DNA from: an uncultured Pseudomonadales bacterium
GTDB taxonomy: Bacteria; Pseudomonadota; Gammaproteobacteria; Pseudomonadales; Azotimanducaceae
DNA length: 64,000 bases
NCBI GenBank assembly: GCA_958296165.1
Contig: OY282447.1
Coordinates: 4,935,154 to 4,999,153, forward strand
Reading direction: 5' to 3'
Shown here: piece by piece, positions 26,136-35,223 of the stretch
How the letters are laid out: each line of letters opens with the position of its first letter
Position numbering within the stretch: the first letter of the stretch is position 1
The notes under the pieces: model-generated
What the model was told of the DNA's origin: nothing
Databases searched by the model: none
What the model saw: only the letters and a program-made list of their open reading frames with translations
Made by a program: the position numbers and the translations under genes

Positions 26136-27425
26136 ATGCTGCTGCTGGACATCAACGACACCGCAATCACCCTTCTGCAAGACGGCGAAGAGCTCTACAG
26201 CGAACCCGGCGTCGCCTTCGTGGATCGGCGCAGCGCGGTGTTCGGGCACGAAGCGCTGGCGCAGGCGCGGCTGCATCCGCGCCAATCGCACAACGAGTTC
26301 TGGCAGCGCCTGAACGCCGATCCAGTCACGCCGGGCGGGCGCGGCATCGGCAACCAGGCCGACCTCGTCTTTCTGCATCTGCAGGCAGTGCGCAAGACCA
26401 TCCGGTTGCCCAAGCGCGCACCGGTGGTGGTCGCGGCGCCGGCGGCCACGACGCCGCAGCAGCTGGCCGTGCTGCTCGGCATCGCCGCGGAAGCGGGCTT
26501 CGAGGTGCAGGCCATCGTCGATGCATCGGTGGCCGCGGCCTGTCTGCATCCGGTCACCGGCGCCTGCCGCGTAGTCGACGTCACGCTGCACCGCGGCATC
26601 GTCACGCACTTGGAGGTGGCGGCCGGCCAGGTGCAGCGCGGCGCGGTGGACGAAGTTCCCGCGGCCGGGTTGGCGGCTCTCACCGAGGGCTGGGTGGACG
26701 CCGTAGCGGATCGCTTTGTGGAAAGCAGCCGCTTCGACCCGTTGCGCATCGCGGCTACCGAGCAGCAGGTGTTCGACCAAGTGTCGGCCGGCATCAAGGC
26801 CGCGCATGCCGAGTTCTCCATTCATGTGCGCCACGACGACGTCTCGCGCCAAGTCAACGTGGCACGGCGGGCGTTTGCCGAGAAGTCGGAGCAACGCTAC
26901 GCGCTGTTGGCCCGTTCCATCGGCGCGCCGACTACGCTGGCGATCACGGAGCGGGTGCGTCTGCTGCCCGGCTTGGCGACCTTCCTGCAGGCCGAAGGAC
27001 ACGCCATCCTGCCGCTGCCCGGCAACGCGGTGGCGGCCGCGGTAGCGGCCCATGCCGAGCACATCGTGCCGACGCAGGCGACCAGCGGCGCACGGTTGGT
27101 CGCTGCGCTGCCGCTGCACGAAGCGGTCGATGAGCCGGACGAGACCACTTCGGCCCTGCCCACGCACCTGCTGTGCGGGGCGATCGCCCTGCCCTTGGGC
27201 GCGCATACCAACGCCCACGAGCATCCGTCTTGTCCGGGCGGCGCACCGATGTTCCACATTCGACGCGACGAGCGCGGCGTAGCGGTGGTGCCCGCCGAGC
27301 ACGCTTCGGTGCGTTTGAACGACGCCTCGATCGACTTCGAGCACGCCGTTGCCGGCGGCGACACGGTGGCGTGCGGCAGCATGACGTTCCAACTCATCAC
27401 CGTGTTGGCCCACAGCGTCCCGTAG
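26136..27425 (+). CDS. Hsp70/actin-fold protein with FHA-like C-terminal part
   Basis: A 429-residue protein. The N-terminal 310 residues follow the Hsp70/actin layout: MLLLDINDTAITLL as the first phosphate loop, FGHEALAQAR, then VVVAAPAATTPQQLAVLLG, EAGFEVQAIVDASVAAA and a second phosphate-type loop VVDVTLHRGIVTHLE. The second loop lacks the usual glycines, so ATP hydrolysis may be weak or lost. The C-terminal part contains FHIRRDERGVAVV, VRLNDASIDF and GGDTVACGSMTFQLI, which resembles the end of an FHA domain. It lies between the ExbB-like gene and the VWA genes, all within 15 bp of each other, which suggests a role in assembling that complex. The fold call rests on pattern only. Confidence 0.6.
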   Translation: MLLLDINDTAITLLQDGEELYSEPGVAFVDRRSAVFGHEALAQARLHPRQSHNEFWQRLNADPVTPGGRGIGNQADLVFLHLQAVRKTIRLPKRAPVVVAAPAATTPQQLAVLLGIAAEAGFEVQAIVDASVAAACLHPVTGACRVVDVTLHRGIVTHLEVAAGQVQRGAVDEVPAAGLAALTEGWVDAVADRFVESSRFDPLRIAATEQQVFDQVSAGIKAAHAEFSIHVRHDDVSRQVNVARRAFAEKSEQRYALLARSIGAPTTLAITERVRLLPGLATFLQAEGHAILPLPGNAVAAAVAAHAEHIVPTQATSGARLVAALPLHEAVDEPDETTSALPTHLLCGAIALPLGAHTNAHEHPSCPGGAPMFHIRRDERGVAVVPAEHASVRLNDASIDFEHAVAGGDTVACGSMTFQLITVLAHSVP

Positions 27426-27434
27426 GCGCCAAAC

Positions 27435-28526
27435 GTGGCCCGCAAGTCCGCCAAGCGGCGCTTTACAGCCTTTTCGCTGTCGTTCCTGGACGTGATGTCG
27501 TGCGGCTTCGGGGCGGTGGTGCTGGTGTTCCTCATCATCAACCATCGCATCGACGACGACACCAAGGAGGTAGACCGCGACCTCTTGTCCGAATCACGCA
27601 CGCTCGACTATCTCATCTCCACCGGCGAGGAGAATCTGGTCGACTTGCAGCAGCGTCTGGAGGACCAGCGCAAGCGCGTAGACGACGCAACCCGCAAGCT
27701 CTTGGCCGTGGTGGAGCACCGCGACCGCCGCCGCGACGAAATGCAGGAACTCGAGGCCCGCACCATCGCCGAACGGGAGAGCATCGAGGCACTGAAGACC
27801 GATGTAGACGTGCGAGAGCAGGAAGTGAAGCGCTTGCAGGCGCAGGAGGAAGCCTCCCGCGGCGCACAGATCCGCGACATCAAGGGCGAAGGCGATCGCC
27901 AGTACCTCACCGGCCTGTTCGTCGGCGGCGCCCGCATACTGATCGCCTTGGATTCATCGGCCAGCATGCTCGACCGCACCATCGTGCAGATCCTCAGGCG
28001 CCGTAACATGCCACGCCAACGCCAGCTCGACGCGCCGAAGTGGCAGCGGTCGCAACGCATCGTGGAGTGGCTGGCAGCGCAGATTCCGTTGGCGAGCGAC
28101 TACCAGATCGCGCTGTTCGACAGCAACGTGCGCTTGCTGCTGCCGGACGAGACGTGGCACAAGGCCGACGATGCCGAGGCGCTCGACCGCGTCCTGCAGG
28201 AGATCGCCAACGTGGTGCCAGCCCGCGGCACCAATCTGGAAGCGCTGGCGAACGCCATCGGCGCGATGTCGCCGCCGCCGGACAACGTCTTCGTAATCAC
28301 CGACGGCCTGCCGACGCGCTCCGCGCGCGCGCCGCGCGCCGCAACGATCAGCGGCCGCGATCGCATCAGGCTGTTTCAAGATGCGGCCAAAGAGCTTCCC
28401 AAGGATGTGCCGATCAACACCATCCTGTTGCCGCTGGAGGGCGACCCGCTCGCTTCCGCAAGCTATTGGGAGCTCGCCGTGACGACCGGCGGCACGTTCC
28501 TCTCGCCGTCGGAGGATTGGCCATGA
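27435..28526 (+). CDS. Membrane-anchored VWA protein with ExbD-like helix (first)
   Basis: A 363-residue protein starting with GTG. A basic tail leads to one membrane helix (about 13-36) that begins SFLDVMSCGFGA; Asp19 sits where ExbD/TolR have their proton-carrying Asp in (F/Y)IDVM. A long coiled coil (about 40-150) and a VWA domain follow, with MIDAS motif DSSAS (173-177), a DSNVRLL strand and FVITDGLPTR. This arrangement recalls MotB/ExbD with a VWA head in place of the usual periplasmic domain. The next gene encodes a paralogue and overlaps by 4 bp. A role as a moving part or sensor coupled to the ExbB-like channel is inferred. Confidence 0.75.
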   Translation: MARKSAKRRFTAFSLSFLDVMSCGFGAVVLVFLIINHRIDDDTKEVDRDLLSESRTLDYLISTGEENLVDLQQRLEDQRKRVDDATRKLLAVVEHRDRRRDEMQELEARTIAERESIEALKTDVDVREQEVKRLQAQEEASRGAQIRDIKGEGDRQYLTGLFVGGARILIALDSSASMLDRTIVQILRRRNMPRQRQLDAPKWQRSQRIVEWLAAQIPLASDYQIALFDSNVRLLLPDETWHKADDAEALDRVLQEIANVVPARGTNLEALANAIGAMSPPPDNVFVITDGLPTRSARAPRAATISGRDRIRLFQDAAKELPKDVPINTILLPLEGDPLASASYWELAVTTGGTFLSPSEDWP

Positions 28527-29503
28527 TCCGCCGCCGCGAGTTGGAGGAGATCGGCCTGTCGTTTCTGGATGTAATCTGCTGCGGCTTCGGCGCCATCATT
28601 CTGCTGCTGATGATCGTCAAGATCGCCGAACCGATCGTGCTGGAAGATCCCACCGTGGACCTCGAGGGATTGGTGGCGCAAAAGCGCGACTCGCTGCACG
28701 CGATCCAAGGCCAAACCCGGCAACTGGTGCGCCAGATCAGCGATCGGGAGCGTCAGCTGCTCGGCGAGCTCGCCGAGCTCGCGCGCGTCGAGGAGGAACT
28801 CAGCGAGGTGCTGGCGCAATACTTGGCCACCGAAGAGGACGCCGACCGGCAAGTGGCCGAGCTATCGAGCCTAGGGCGCGCCAAGCAATCCCTCTCGGAG
28901 GAGATGGAACGGCTGCTGGGCCTCGAGTTCACCCGCGCCGACAACACCATCGCCGGCATCCCGGTGGATAGCGAGTACATCATCTTCGTCATCGACACCT
29001 CCGGCAGCATGTACGGCTACGCATGGCGCCTGGTTCGGCAAAAGGTGAGCGAAACATTGGACGTCTACCCCACCGTGAAGGGCATCCAGGTGATGAACGA
29101 CATGGGCGACTACATGTTCGGCCAATACGCTGGCCGCTGGATCAAGGACTCCGAAGCGATCCGCCGCAACATCGTGCAGCGCATGGGCACGTGGAACGTG
29201 TACTCCAACTCCAGCCCGGTGGAAGGCATCGAACGCGCCATTGACGTGTTCTACGCCGACGACAAGAAGATCAGCATCTACGTTTTCGGCGACGACTTCC
29301 AAGGCCAATCCATCGAGGACGTGGTGGATCGCGTCGATCGCAAGAATCGCGTCGACGAGACCGGCGACCGGCGCGTGCGCATCCACGCGGTGGGCTTCCC
29401 CGTGGTGCTCGGCAATCCCACCGGCGCCCGCTTCGCCGCCCTGATGCGCGAGCTCACCTACCGCAACAACGGCACGTTCGTCGGCCTGCCGAGCTACAAC
29501 TAG
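28523..29503 (+). CDS. Membrane-anchored VWA protein with ExbD-like helix (second)
   Basis: A 326-residue paralogue of the preceding protein. The helix (about 11-35) begins [12 protein letters not shown] with Asp16 in the ExbD-like position. A coiled coil follows (about 45-135), then a VWA domain with a perfect MIDAS, DTSGS (158-162), a YVFGDDF strand and a final [12 protein letters not shown] strand. The start ATG overlaps the previous stop (ATGA); much longer frames upstream are not genes. Having two different VWA stators suggests a hetero-oligomer. The ABC transporter genes begin 10 bp downstream. Confidence 0.8.
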   Translation: MIRRRELEEIGLSFLDVICCGFGAIILLLMIVKIAEPIVLEDPTVDLEGLVAQKRDSLHAIQGQTRQLVRQISDRERQLLGELAELARVEEELSEVLAQYLATEEDADRQVAELSSLGRAKQSLSEEMERLLGLEFTRADNTIAGIPVDSEYIIFVIDTSGSMYGYAWRLVRQKVSETLDVYPTVKGIQVMNDMGDYMFGQYAGRWIKDSEAIRRNIVQRMGTWNVYSNSSPVEGIERAIDVFYADDKKISIYVFGDDFQGQSIEDVVDRVDRKNRVDETGDRRVRIHAVGFPVVLGNPTGARFAALMRELTYRNNGTFVGLPSYN

Positions 29504-29513
29504 AGGACGCCGC

Positions 29514-30488
29514 TTGACGGACGCCGCCGATTCGCCACCCGAACCCTGGGTGGCGCTCGACAACCTGACGGTGCGATTCGGTCGCCGCACGGTGCTGGAC
29601 GGCCTAGACGCCAGCCTGCGCGGGCGCTGCGTCGGCCTGCTGGGGCCGAACGGCGCCGGCAAGACCACGCTGCTGCAGACGCTGCTCGGCTTCCATCGCC
29701 CCAGCGCGGGCACGGCGCGCGTATTCGGGCTCGACGTGACGACACAGGCGCGGCGCGTCCATGCGCTCATCGGCTACATGCCCGAACGCGACAGTTTCGT
29801 CGCCCGCATGAGCGGCGTGCGCTTCGTGCGGATGCTGGCCGAGCTCTCCGGCTTGGCGCCCGCCGAAGCGCTAAGCCGCACCCACGAGGCGTTCTTTCAG
29901 GTCGGCCTTGGCGAAGCTCGCTATCGGCGCATCGAGACCTACTCGATGGGCATGAAGCAGCTCGCCAAGCTGGCGCAGGCAATCGTCCATGGGCCAGCGC
30001 TCTTGTTGCTCGACGAGCCCACCAACGGCTTGGACCCGCCAGCGCGAGATCGCATGTTGCGTCTGATTCGCGGCATTCGCGACGCCGCGCCGGCGCACGG
30101 CGCTCATCTGGTCGTTTCCTCGCATCTGCTGCACGACATCGAGTCCTGCTGCGACGAGGCGCTGATATTGAAGGACGGACGCATCGCCACCTACTGCGAT
30201 CTGGAGCGGGAACGACGCACCAATCGGAAGTTCCTCACATTGCAGATCAAGGGCGACCAAGAACGCTTCGCCAACGGCCTGAGCGGCTTGGGCTGCGACG
30301 TGGGCACGACCAATCGACGCTGGCTGCGCGCCGTGTTGCCGTCGCATGTGCAAATCGCCGACATATACGCGCTGGCCGCCGCGCAAGCCGTGCAGATCCG
30401 ACGCTTGGACGCCAAGCGCGACTCGCTCGAGGATGTCTTCCTACGCGCCATGGCCAGCACTGTGGATAGCGCCAGGGAGAGCGCATGA
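29514..30488 (+). CDS. ABC transporter ATPase (ABC-2 type), first
   Basis: A 324-residue ATPase with Walker A GPNGAGKT (about 44-51), signature YSMGMKQ, Walker [14 protein letters not shown] and switch His in SSHLLH. This is the pattern of ATPases that pair with ABC-2 export permeases. A C-terminal domain of about 90 residues follows the ATPase core. The start is a TTG at 29514 with GAGG upstream. It overlaps the permease gene by ATGA. Substrate is unknown. Confidence 0.85.
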   Translation: MTDAADSPPEPWVALDNLTVRFGRRTVLDGLDASLRGRCVGLLGPNGAGKTTLLQTLLGFHRPSAGTARVFGLDVTTQARRVHALIGYMPERDSFVARMSGVRFVRMLAELSGLAPAEALSRTHEAFFQVGLGEARYRRIETYSMGMKQLAKLAQAIVHGPALLLLDEPTNGLDPPARDRMLRLIRGIRDAAPAHGAHLVVSSHLLHDIESCCDEALILKDGRIATYCDLERERRTNRKFLTLQIKGDQERFANGLSGLGCDVGTTNRRWLRAVLPSHVQIADIYALAAAQAVQIRRLDAKRDSLEDVFLRAMASTVDSARESA

Positions 30489-31363
30489 GCGTCCGCGCAC
30501 GACGGTTCAATGCGGCCGCCGATTCGGGCGCTTCGGCCGGCAGGCTGCTCGTTATCGCTCGCTATGCGCTCAGCAGGATGTTCGACTCGCGCCTGTTCGT
30601 GGCCTTCTTCCTTGCTTGCTACATACCGTCGCTCACCCTGCTGGGAATCATCTATGCGTACCACAACGCGGATTTCATCGCCTACTTCGCCACCCTCCCG
30701 AAGGACCTCTTCACCGCGGTGGATGCGTGGCTGTTGGCCGCCACGCTGTCGCCCTCGACGTGGGTCTCGTTTCTCGTTGTGCTCGTGGCCGGGCCGGCGC
30801 TGATCGCACCCGACCTCGCCAACAACGCCATGCCACTGTATCTCTCGCGCGGGCTGCGCAAGTGGGACTACGTGCTCGGCAAGCTGCTGGCCTTGTTGGC
30901 CACGGCTGGCGCGGTCACTTGGGTGCCGGGCGTATTGATCCTGCTCTTGTACGGCCAATACGTACCTGAACGCTCGTTCTTCACAGACATTCGGCTAGCG
31001 CTGGCGCTCACCGCAACCAGCCTCGTCTGGACCGGCTGCCTGGCCATGATCGCTTTCGCCATCTCCGCCTGGGTGAAGACGCGACCGGCCGCCACGCTCG
31101 GCTTTCTCGGCCTGTTCGTGGTCGCGGCGATCTGCAGCGACATCGTAGGCGGCATCTTCGGCGGCTGGTGGGGCAGTGTTGTCGATCTCGCCGACGCGAT
31201 CGAGGTGGTGGGGCGAACGCTCTATGGCCTATCGACAGAGGAGATCGAACCCGGCGAGCTAGCGATGCCGGCGTGGGCGGCTTGGGCGATGCTGCTGCTC
31301 AGCACCACCGCTGCGGCCGCGGCACTGTTGCGCCGCATACGAGCTGGCGAGGTGGCGGCATGA
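30485..31363 (+). CDS. ABC-2 type permease, first
   Basis: A 292-residue membrane protein with about six helices, including [39 protein letters not shown] and [19 protein letters not shown] conserved [18 protein letters not shown] loop after the second helix is typical of ABC-2 permeases that act with the preceding ATPase. It overlaps both flanking ATPase genes by 4 bp. Substrate is unknown. Confidence 0.8.
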   Translation: MSVRARRFNAAADSGASAGRLLVIARYALSRMFDSRLFVAFFLACYIPSLTLLGIIYAYHNADFIAYFATLPKDLFTAVDAWLLAATLSPSTWVSFLVVLVAGPALIAPDLANNAMPLYLSRGLRKWDYVLGKLLALLATAGAVTWVPGVLILLLYGQYVPERSFFTDIRLALALTATSLVWTGCLAMIAFAISAWVKTRPAATLGFLGLFVVAAICSDIVGGIFGGWWGSVVDLADAIEVVGRTLYGLSTEEIEPGELAMPAWAAWAMLLLSTTAAAAALLRRIRAGEVAA

Positions 31364-32310
31364 ACGGGGCGGCTGCCGATCGGCACATACGCCTGGACGG
31401 CGTATCCAAGTTCTACGGCGACGTGCTGGGCGTTAACCGCATAGACGTCGCCTTTGAGCCAGGCGTTACGGGCTTGGTCGGCCCGAACGGGGCGGGGAAA
31501 TCAACGTTGATGCATTTGATCGCCGGTCTCACGCGGCCGAGCCACGGCGAGATTTCGGTACTGGACGCCAAGGCCACGGATCATGAGCGGTTCTACGCCC
31601 GAATCGGCTACTGTCCGCAGCACGATGGCTTTCCGGCGGCGATGACCGGGCGTGCCTTCCTGGTCGGCTTCATGCGGCTGCGGGGCTTTGCCGCTCGCCA
31701 GGCCGATGCGCTGGCTGATGATGCACTGCAGCGGCTAGGCTTGGGCGATGCGGCCGAACGACGCATCGACGCCTACAGCAAAGGCATGCGGCAGCGCATT
31801 AAGCTCGCCTGGGCGGTCTGCCACCAGCCGAGCGTGCTGATCTTGGATGAACCCCTGAACGGCCTCGATCCGCAGGCGCGTGCCGAAGCCATCGCGCTGT
31901 TCCGCGAGTACGGCGCCGCCGGCGCGCATGTGCTGATTTCCAGCCACATCCTGCATGAACTCAACGCCGTGTGCGACCGGCTGACCTTTCTGCACGACGG
32001 CGCCATCGTCGCCGACGGCGACATGACGGGCCTCGACGAACGACTGGCGGAGCAGTCCGCGCCGGTGCTGATCCGCGCCGCCAGCGCCGCTGACATCGCG
32101 GCGGCGTTGTTCGAGCAAGGCCACTTGCTGCAAGCGGAGTTGCACGAAGACCAGCGCGGCCTGACCGTGCGGGTGACCGACGCGGACGCATTCCACCTCG
32201 CCTTCAACGACCTGGTAGTGCGCGAGGGCTGGCGCATCGAGGCGTTCGGCCCCGCCGACGAGACCGCACGCGCCGCCTATCGGCACTGGCTGACGGACGA
32301 CGCGCAATGA
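31360..32310 (+). CDS. ABC transporter ATPase (ABC-2 type), second
   Basis: A 316-residue ATPase with Walker A GPNGAGKS (about 41-48), signature YSKGMRQR, Walker B LILDEPLNGLDP and SSHILHE. It is a paralogue of the gene at 29514. The ATG at 31360 overlaps the previous stop, so an upstream in-frame extension is rejected. The C-terminal part (about 215-316) holds a small extra domain with DADAFHLAFNDLV. It pairs with the permease that follows, again with a 4-bp overlap. Confidence 0.85.
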   Translation: MNGAAADRHIRLDGVSKFYGDVLGVNRIDVAFEPGVTGLVGPNGAGKSTLMHLIAGLTRPSHGEISVLDAKATDHERFYARIGYCPQHDGFPAAMTGRAFLVGFMRLRGFAARQADALADDALQRLGLGDAAERRIDAYSKGMRQRIKLAWAVCHQPSVLILDEPLNGLDPQARAEAIALFREYGAAGAHVLISSHILHELNAVCDRLTFLHDGAIVADGDMTGLDERLAEQSAPVLIRAASAADIAAALFEQGHLLQAELHEDQRGLTVRVTDADAFHLAFNDLVVREGWRIEAFGPADETARAAYRHWLTDDAQ

Positions 32311-33167
32311 AGGCGGGTTCGGAATTGGCGCCCGACGTCGCCTTGGGACCACCCCTGTGGTGGCATCAAACGCGGGTGGTGATAGGCATGGAGCTCGGCA
32401 GAGCGTTTGGCCGGCGCCGGGCGCTGCCGACCGTGGGGCTGGCCGTGTTGCCGGCGGCTGCGATGATGGCCAGCGGCTTGTTCGCCGGAGACGCCACGCT
32501 GGCCACGGCCAAGGCGAGCTTCGCTACGGTCTTCAGCAGGCTGTTGCTCGGAGCGTGCCTGTTCTTCGGCTGCGCACTGGTGTTCACGCAACTGTTTCGC
32601 GGCGAGATCCTGCGCCAAAGCCTGCACTTCTACTTCCTCTCGCCGTTGCGTCGTGAGGTCTTGGCGGTCGCCAAGTACGCCGCGGGCGTGTTGGCGACAT
32701 GGGCGTTGTTCGGCGGCGCTACGATTGTTTCTTTCTTGCTGATCTACTTGCCCGCCGGCAGCACTTGGCTAGTGGACGATTTCGCCTCCGGTCCCGCGCT
32801 CGCCCAGCTGTTGGCCTACCTTGGCACGACGATGCTCGGCTGCCTCAGCTACGGGGCGTTGTTCCTGCTGTTCGGCGTGGCGTTCCGCAATCCCATCCTG
32901 CCGGCAGCGGCGCTGCTCGGCTGGGAAGGGCTGCACTTCCTGCTTCCTGCCGCCCTGCAAACGGCCAGCGTACGCTTCCACTTGAAGGGCCTCGCGCCGA
33001 TGCCTGCCGTGGAATCCACGCAACTGACCGACGCACTCGGCACGGGCGCACTCGCCACGGTGCCAGCGGCTTGGGGCTCCGTCCTGACGCTGTTGGCGGT
33101 AGCTGCCGTGGCACTGACTGCCGCCGCGGCGCTGCTGCGGCGTATCGAGATCGACTATGGCGAATGA
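32307..33167 (+). CDS. ABC-2 type permease, second
   Basis: A 286-residue membrane protein with about six helices (VGLAVLPAAAMMASGLFAG, LLLGACLFFGCALVFTQL, YGALFLLFGVAF and AVALTAAAALL among them). The LFRGEILRQSLHFYFLSPLRREVL loop between helices 2 and 3 is the usual ABC-2 coupling region. It follows its ATPase with a 4-bp overlap and overlaps the next ABC exporter gene by 11 bp. Confidence 0.8.
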   Translation: MKAGSELAPDVALGPPLWWHQTRVVIGMELGRAFGRRRALPTVGLAVLPAAAMMASGLFAGDATLATAKASFATVFSRLLLGACLFFGCALVFTQLFRGEILRQSLHFYFLSPLRREVLAVAKYAAGVLATWALFGGATIVSFLLIYLPAGSTWLVDDFASGPALAQLLAYLGTTMLGCLSYGALFLLFGVAFRNPILPAAALLGWEGLHFLLPAALQTASVRFHLKGLAPMPAVESTQLTDALGTGALATVPAAWGSVLTLLAVAAVALTAAAALLRRIEIDYGE

Positions 33168-35223
33168 CGGCACCCACGGCACCACCAGTGCGGACAAGGC
33201 CATGAGCGAATTGCGCCTGATGAAGGGCTATCGGGCCGATCTCTCATCCGACCGGCCACCGCGCCTGGGGCTGCGGCGGATGCTCGCTTTGGCGCTGCGA
33301 ACGTGGCCGTTCATGCGCCCCCTGCTCAAGCACCTCATCGTGCTCTTGGTGCTGGCGTCTTCGGGCATCTTGACGGTGCTCGTCGGCGGCGTCGTCGGCA
33401 CGGATTTGCTCACCAACAAGGTGCTGGTGGGCGACAAGCTGCAACCCCTGCAAGCCCGCGTGCTGTTCCTCGGCGACGACTATGTGACCACCGATCCGCA
33501 GCTGCTTGGCGAGGGAGAGCCCGTGCCGGCCGCGCTCTCGGAGGGCGAGGACGACGCCGCCCCGCCAGCTGGGCCGGCTCTCACGCCGGAGCAGCGCCGA
33601 GAGGTGCGTGACCGGCTGGTGGCCTGGGGCATCGTCGGCGGCGTGCTGGGCGCGTTGCTTGCATTCGGCGGCTACTACTACTCGGTGTGGGTGTGGCAGA
33701 ACGTGAACCAGAACCTGCGCGTGGCGATGGTTGAACGGGCGGAATCGCTGTCGCTGAAGTATCACAGCCACGCTCAGGTCGGCGACGCGATCTTCCGCGT
33801 TTACCAAGACAGCGCGATGATCGTGAACCTCATTCAGAATGGCATCGCCGCGCCGCTGTTCAGCGCCTACGCCTTGCTGGTGGCACTGGTGGTGGTTGCC
33901 GCGTTCGACCCATGGTTCGCGGCCATCGTCGTCGCCACCGGTGCGCCGATGCTGTGGCTTGCCAGCAAGGCAACGCCGCGCATTCGACGTCGCGCACTGG
34001 CCAACCGAACGGCAAACAGCGATCTCTTGTCCTACATGCAGGAATCGTTCGCCGCCTTGAAGGTGGTGAAGGCCAACGGCGCGGAATCCCGCCTCTTCGA
34101 TCGTTTCGGGCGCGACTCCGAGAGAGCCCTGAATGCCGCCTACTTCCTGCGTCTCGACATGGTGCTGGTGACGCTTGCGGTGGCGTTGTTGGGCGGCGGC
34201 GTGGTGGTCTTGGGCGAATACTTGATGGTGAGCTGGGCAATCGAGGAGCGCCAGACGTTCCTAGGCGCGGCGTTGGCCGCCTTGGTGGGCTTCGCCATCT
34301 GGAACTACGGCGCCGTCACCAGCGCGCGCGGGCGGGTCGAAGAGCTGGCCGCCGGCTCGCGCGGCCTGTTGGGCGTTTGGATGCGCATGCAGGACTTGTT
34401 CATCGCTTTGGAGCGCGCCTTCCATTTGCTCGACATCGAGCCAGACGTAGTCGATCCGCCTCACCCGGTGCCGTTTCCAAAGCCGATCGAGCGCGTAGCG
34501 TGGCGCGGCGTGGAGTTCGGCTACGACGCCGACCAGCCGGTGCTTGCTGGCGTGGACTTCGAGGCGTCTCGCGGCACGACGACCGCCATCGTCGGCGCGA
34601 CCGGCACCGGCAAATCCACACTGATGTCGCTGCTCTTGCGGCTGTACGATCCGGTGCGCGGGCAAGTGGTCGTCAACGACCTAGACCTGCGCGACCTAGC
34701 GGTGGACGACATCCGTGCCAACACTGCCATCGCATTGCAGAAGAACGTCCTGTTCGCCGACACGGTGGCCGCCAACATCGCCTTCGGCGCGCCGCGCCAC
34801 GACCACGGGAGCATCGAAGCGGCGGCGCAGGTGGCCTGCGCACACGACTTCATCCGCGCCCTGCCGAACGGCTACGACACGCATTTGGGAGAGCGCGGCG
34901 CAAAGCTCTCGGCCGGTCAGCGACAGCGCCTCTCCATTGCTCGTGCGGTGCTGCGCGACACGCCCATCCTGATCCTCGACGAGCCCACGGCTGCGCTGGA
35001 CGCCAAGACGGAGCAGGCAGTGCTTCGCAACCTCGCCGCGTTGGGCGCCGAGCGGGTGATCTTCCTGATTACGCATCGCCTGACGACAATACGGAGCGCA
35101 CACCAGATCGCGTTCCTGGAACACGGGCGCGTGGCCGAGCGCGGAACCCACAGCGACTTGATGGCGATGCCGGCGGGGCGCTACCGCGCTTTCGTCAACC
35201 ATTCGCTCGGCAGCGATGACTGA
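33157..35223 (+). CDS. Fused ABC exporter (membrane domain + ATPase), first half of a probable heterodimer
   Basis: A 688-residue type IV ABC exporter. The first membrane helix (about 53-78) is followed by an unusually long, acidic and Pro-rich extracytoplasmic insert (about 80-150) before helix 2. The ATPase has VGATGTGKST, signature LSAGQRQR, Walker B LILDEPTAALD and a THR switch. Motifs are canonical, so it should hydrolyse ATP. It overlaps the next exporter gene by 8 bp, and together they probably form a heterodimer. The substrate, whether peptide, lipid or lipoprotein, cannot be read from sequence. Confidence 0.85.
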   Translation: MANDGTHGTTSADKAMSELRLMKGYRADLSSDRPPRLGLRRMLALALRTWPFMRPLLKHLIVLLVLASSGILTVLVGGVVGTDLLTNKVLVGDKLQPLQARVLFLGDDYVTTDPQLLGEGEPVPAALSEGEDDAAPPAGPALTPEQRREVRDRLVAWGIVGGVLGALLAFGGYYYSVWVWQNVNQNLRVAMVERAESLSLKYHSHAQVGDAIFRVYQDSAMIVNLIQNGIAAPLFSAYALLVALVVVAAFDPWFAAIVVATGAPMLWLASKATPRIRRRALANRTANSDLLSYMQESFAALKVVKANGAESRLFDRFGRDSERALNAAYFLRLDMVLVTLAVALLGGGVVVLGEYLMVSWAIEERQTFLGAALAALVGFAIWNYGAVTSARGRVEELAAGSRGLLGVWMRMQDLFIALERAFHLLDIEPDVVDPPHPVPFPKPIERVAWRGVEFGYDADQPVLAGVDFEASRGTTTAIVGATGTGKSTLMSLLLRLYDPVRGQVVVNDLDLRDLAVDDIRANTAIALQKNVLFADTVAANIAFGAPRHDHGSIEAAAQVACAHDFIRALPNGYDTHLGERGAKLSAGQRQRLSIARAVLRDTPILILDEPTAALDAKTEQAVLRNLAALGAERVIFLITHRLTTIRSAHQIAFLEHGRVAERGTHSDLMAMPAGRYRAFVNHSLGSDD

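Noticed and set aside
24882-27545. Very long open frame on the minus strand opposite the ExbB-like and Hsp70-like genes
   Set aside because: Its protein is His/Arg/Gln-rich with no domain, and it mirrors clear genes on the other strand; high GC makes such antisense frames common.
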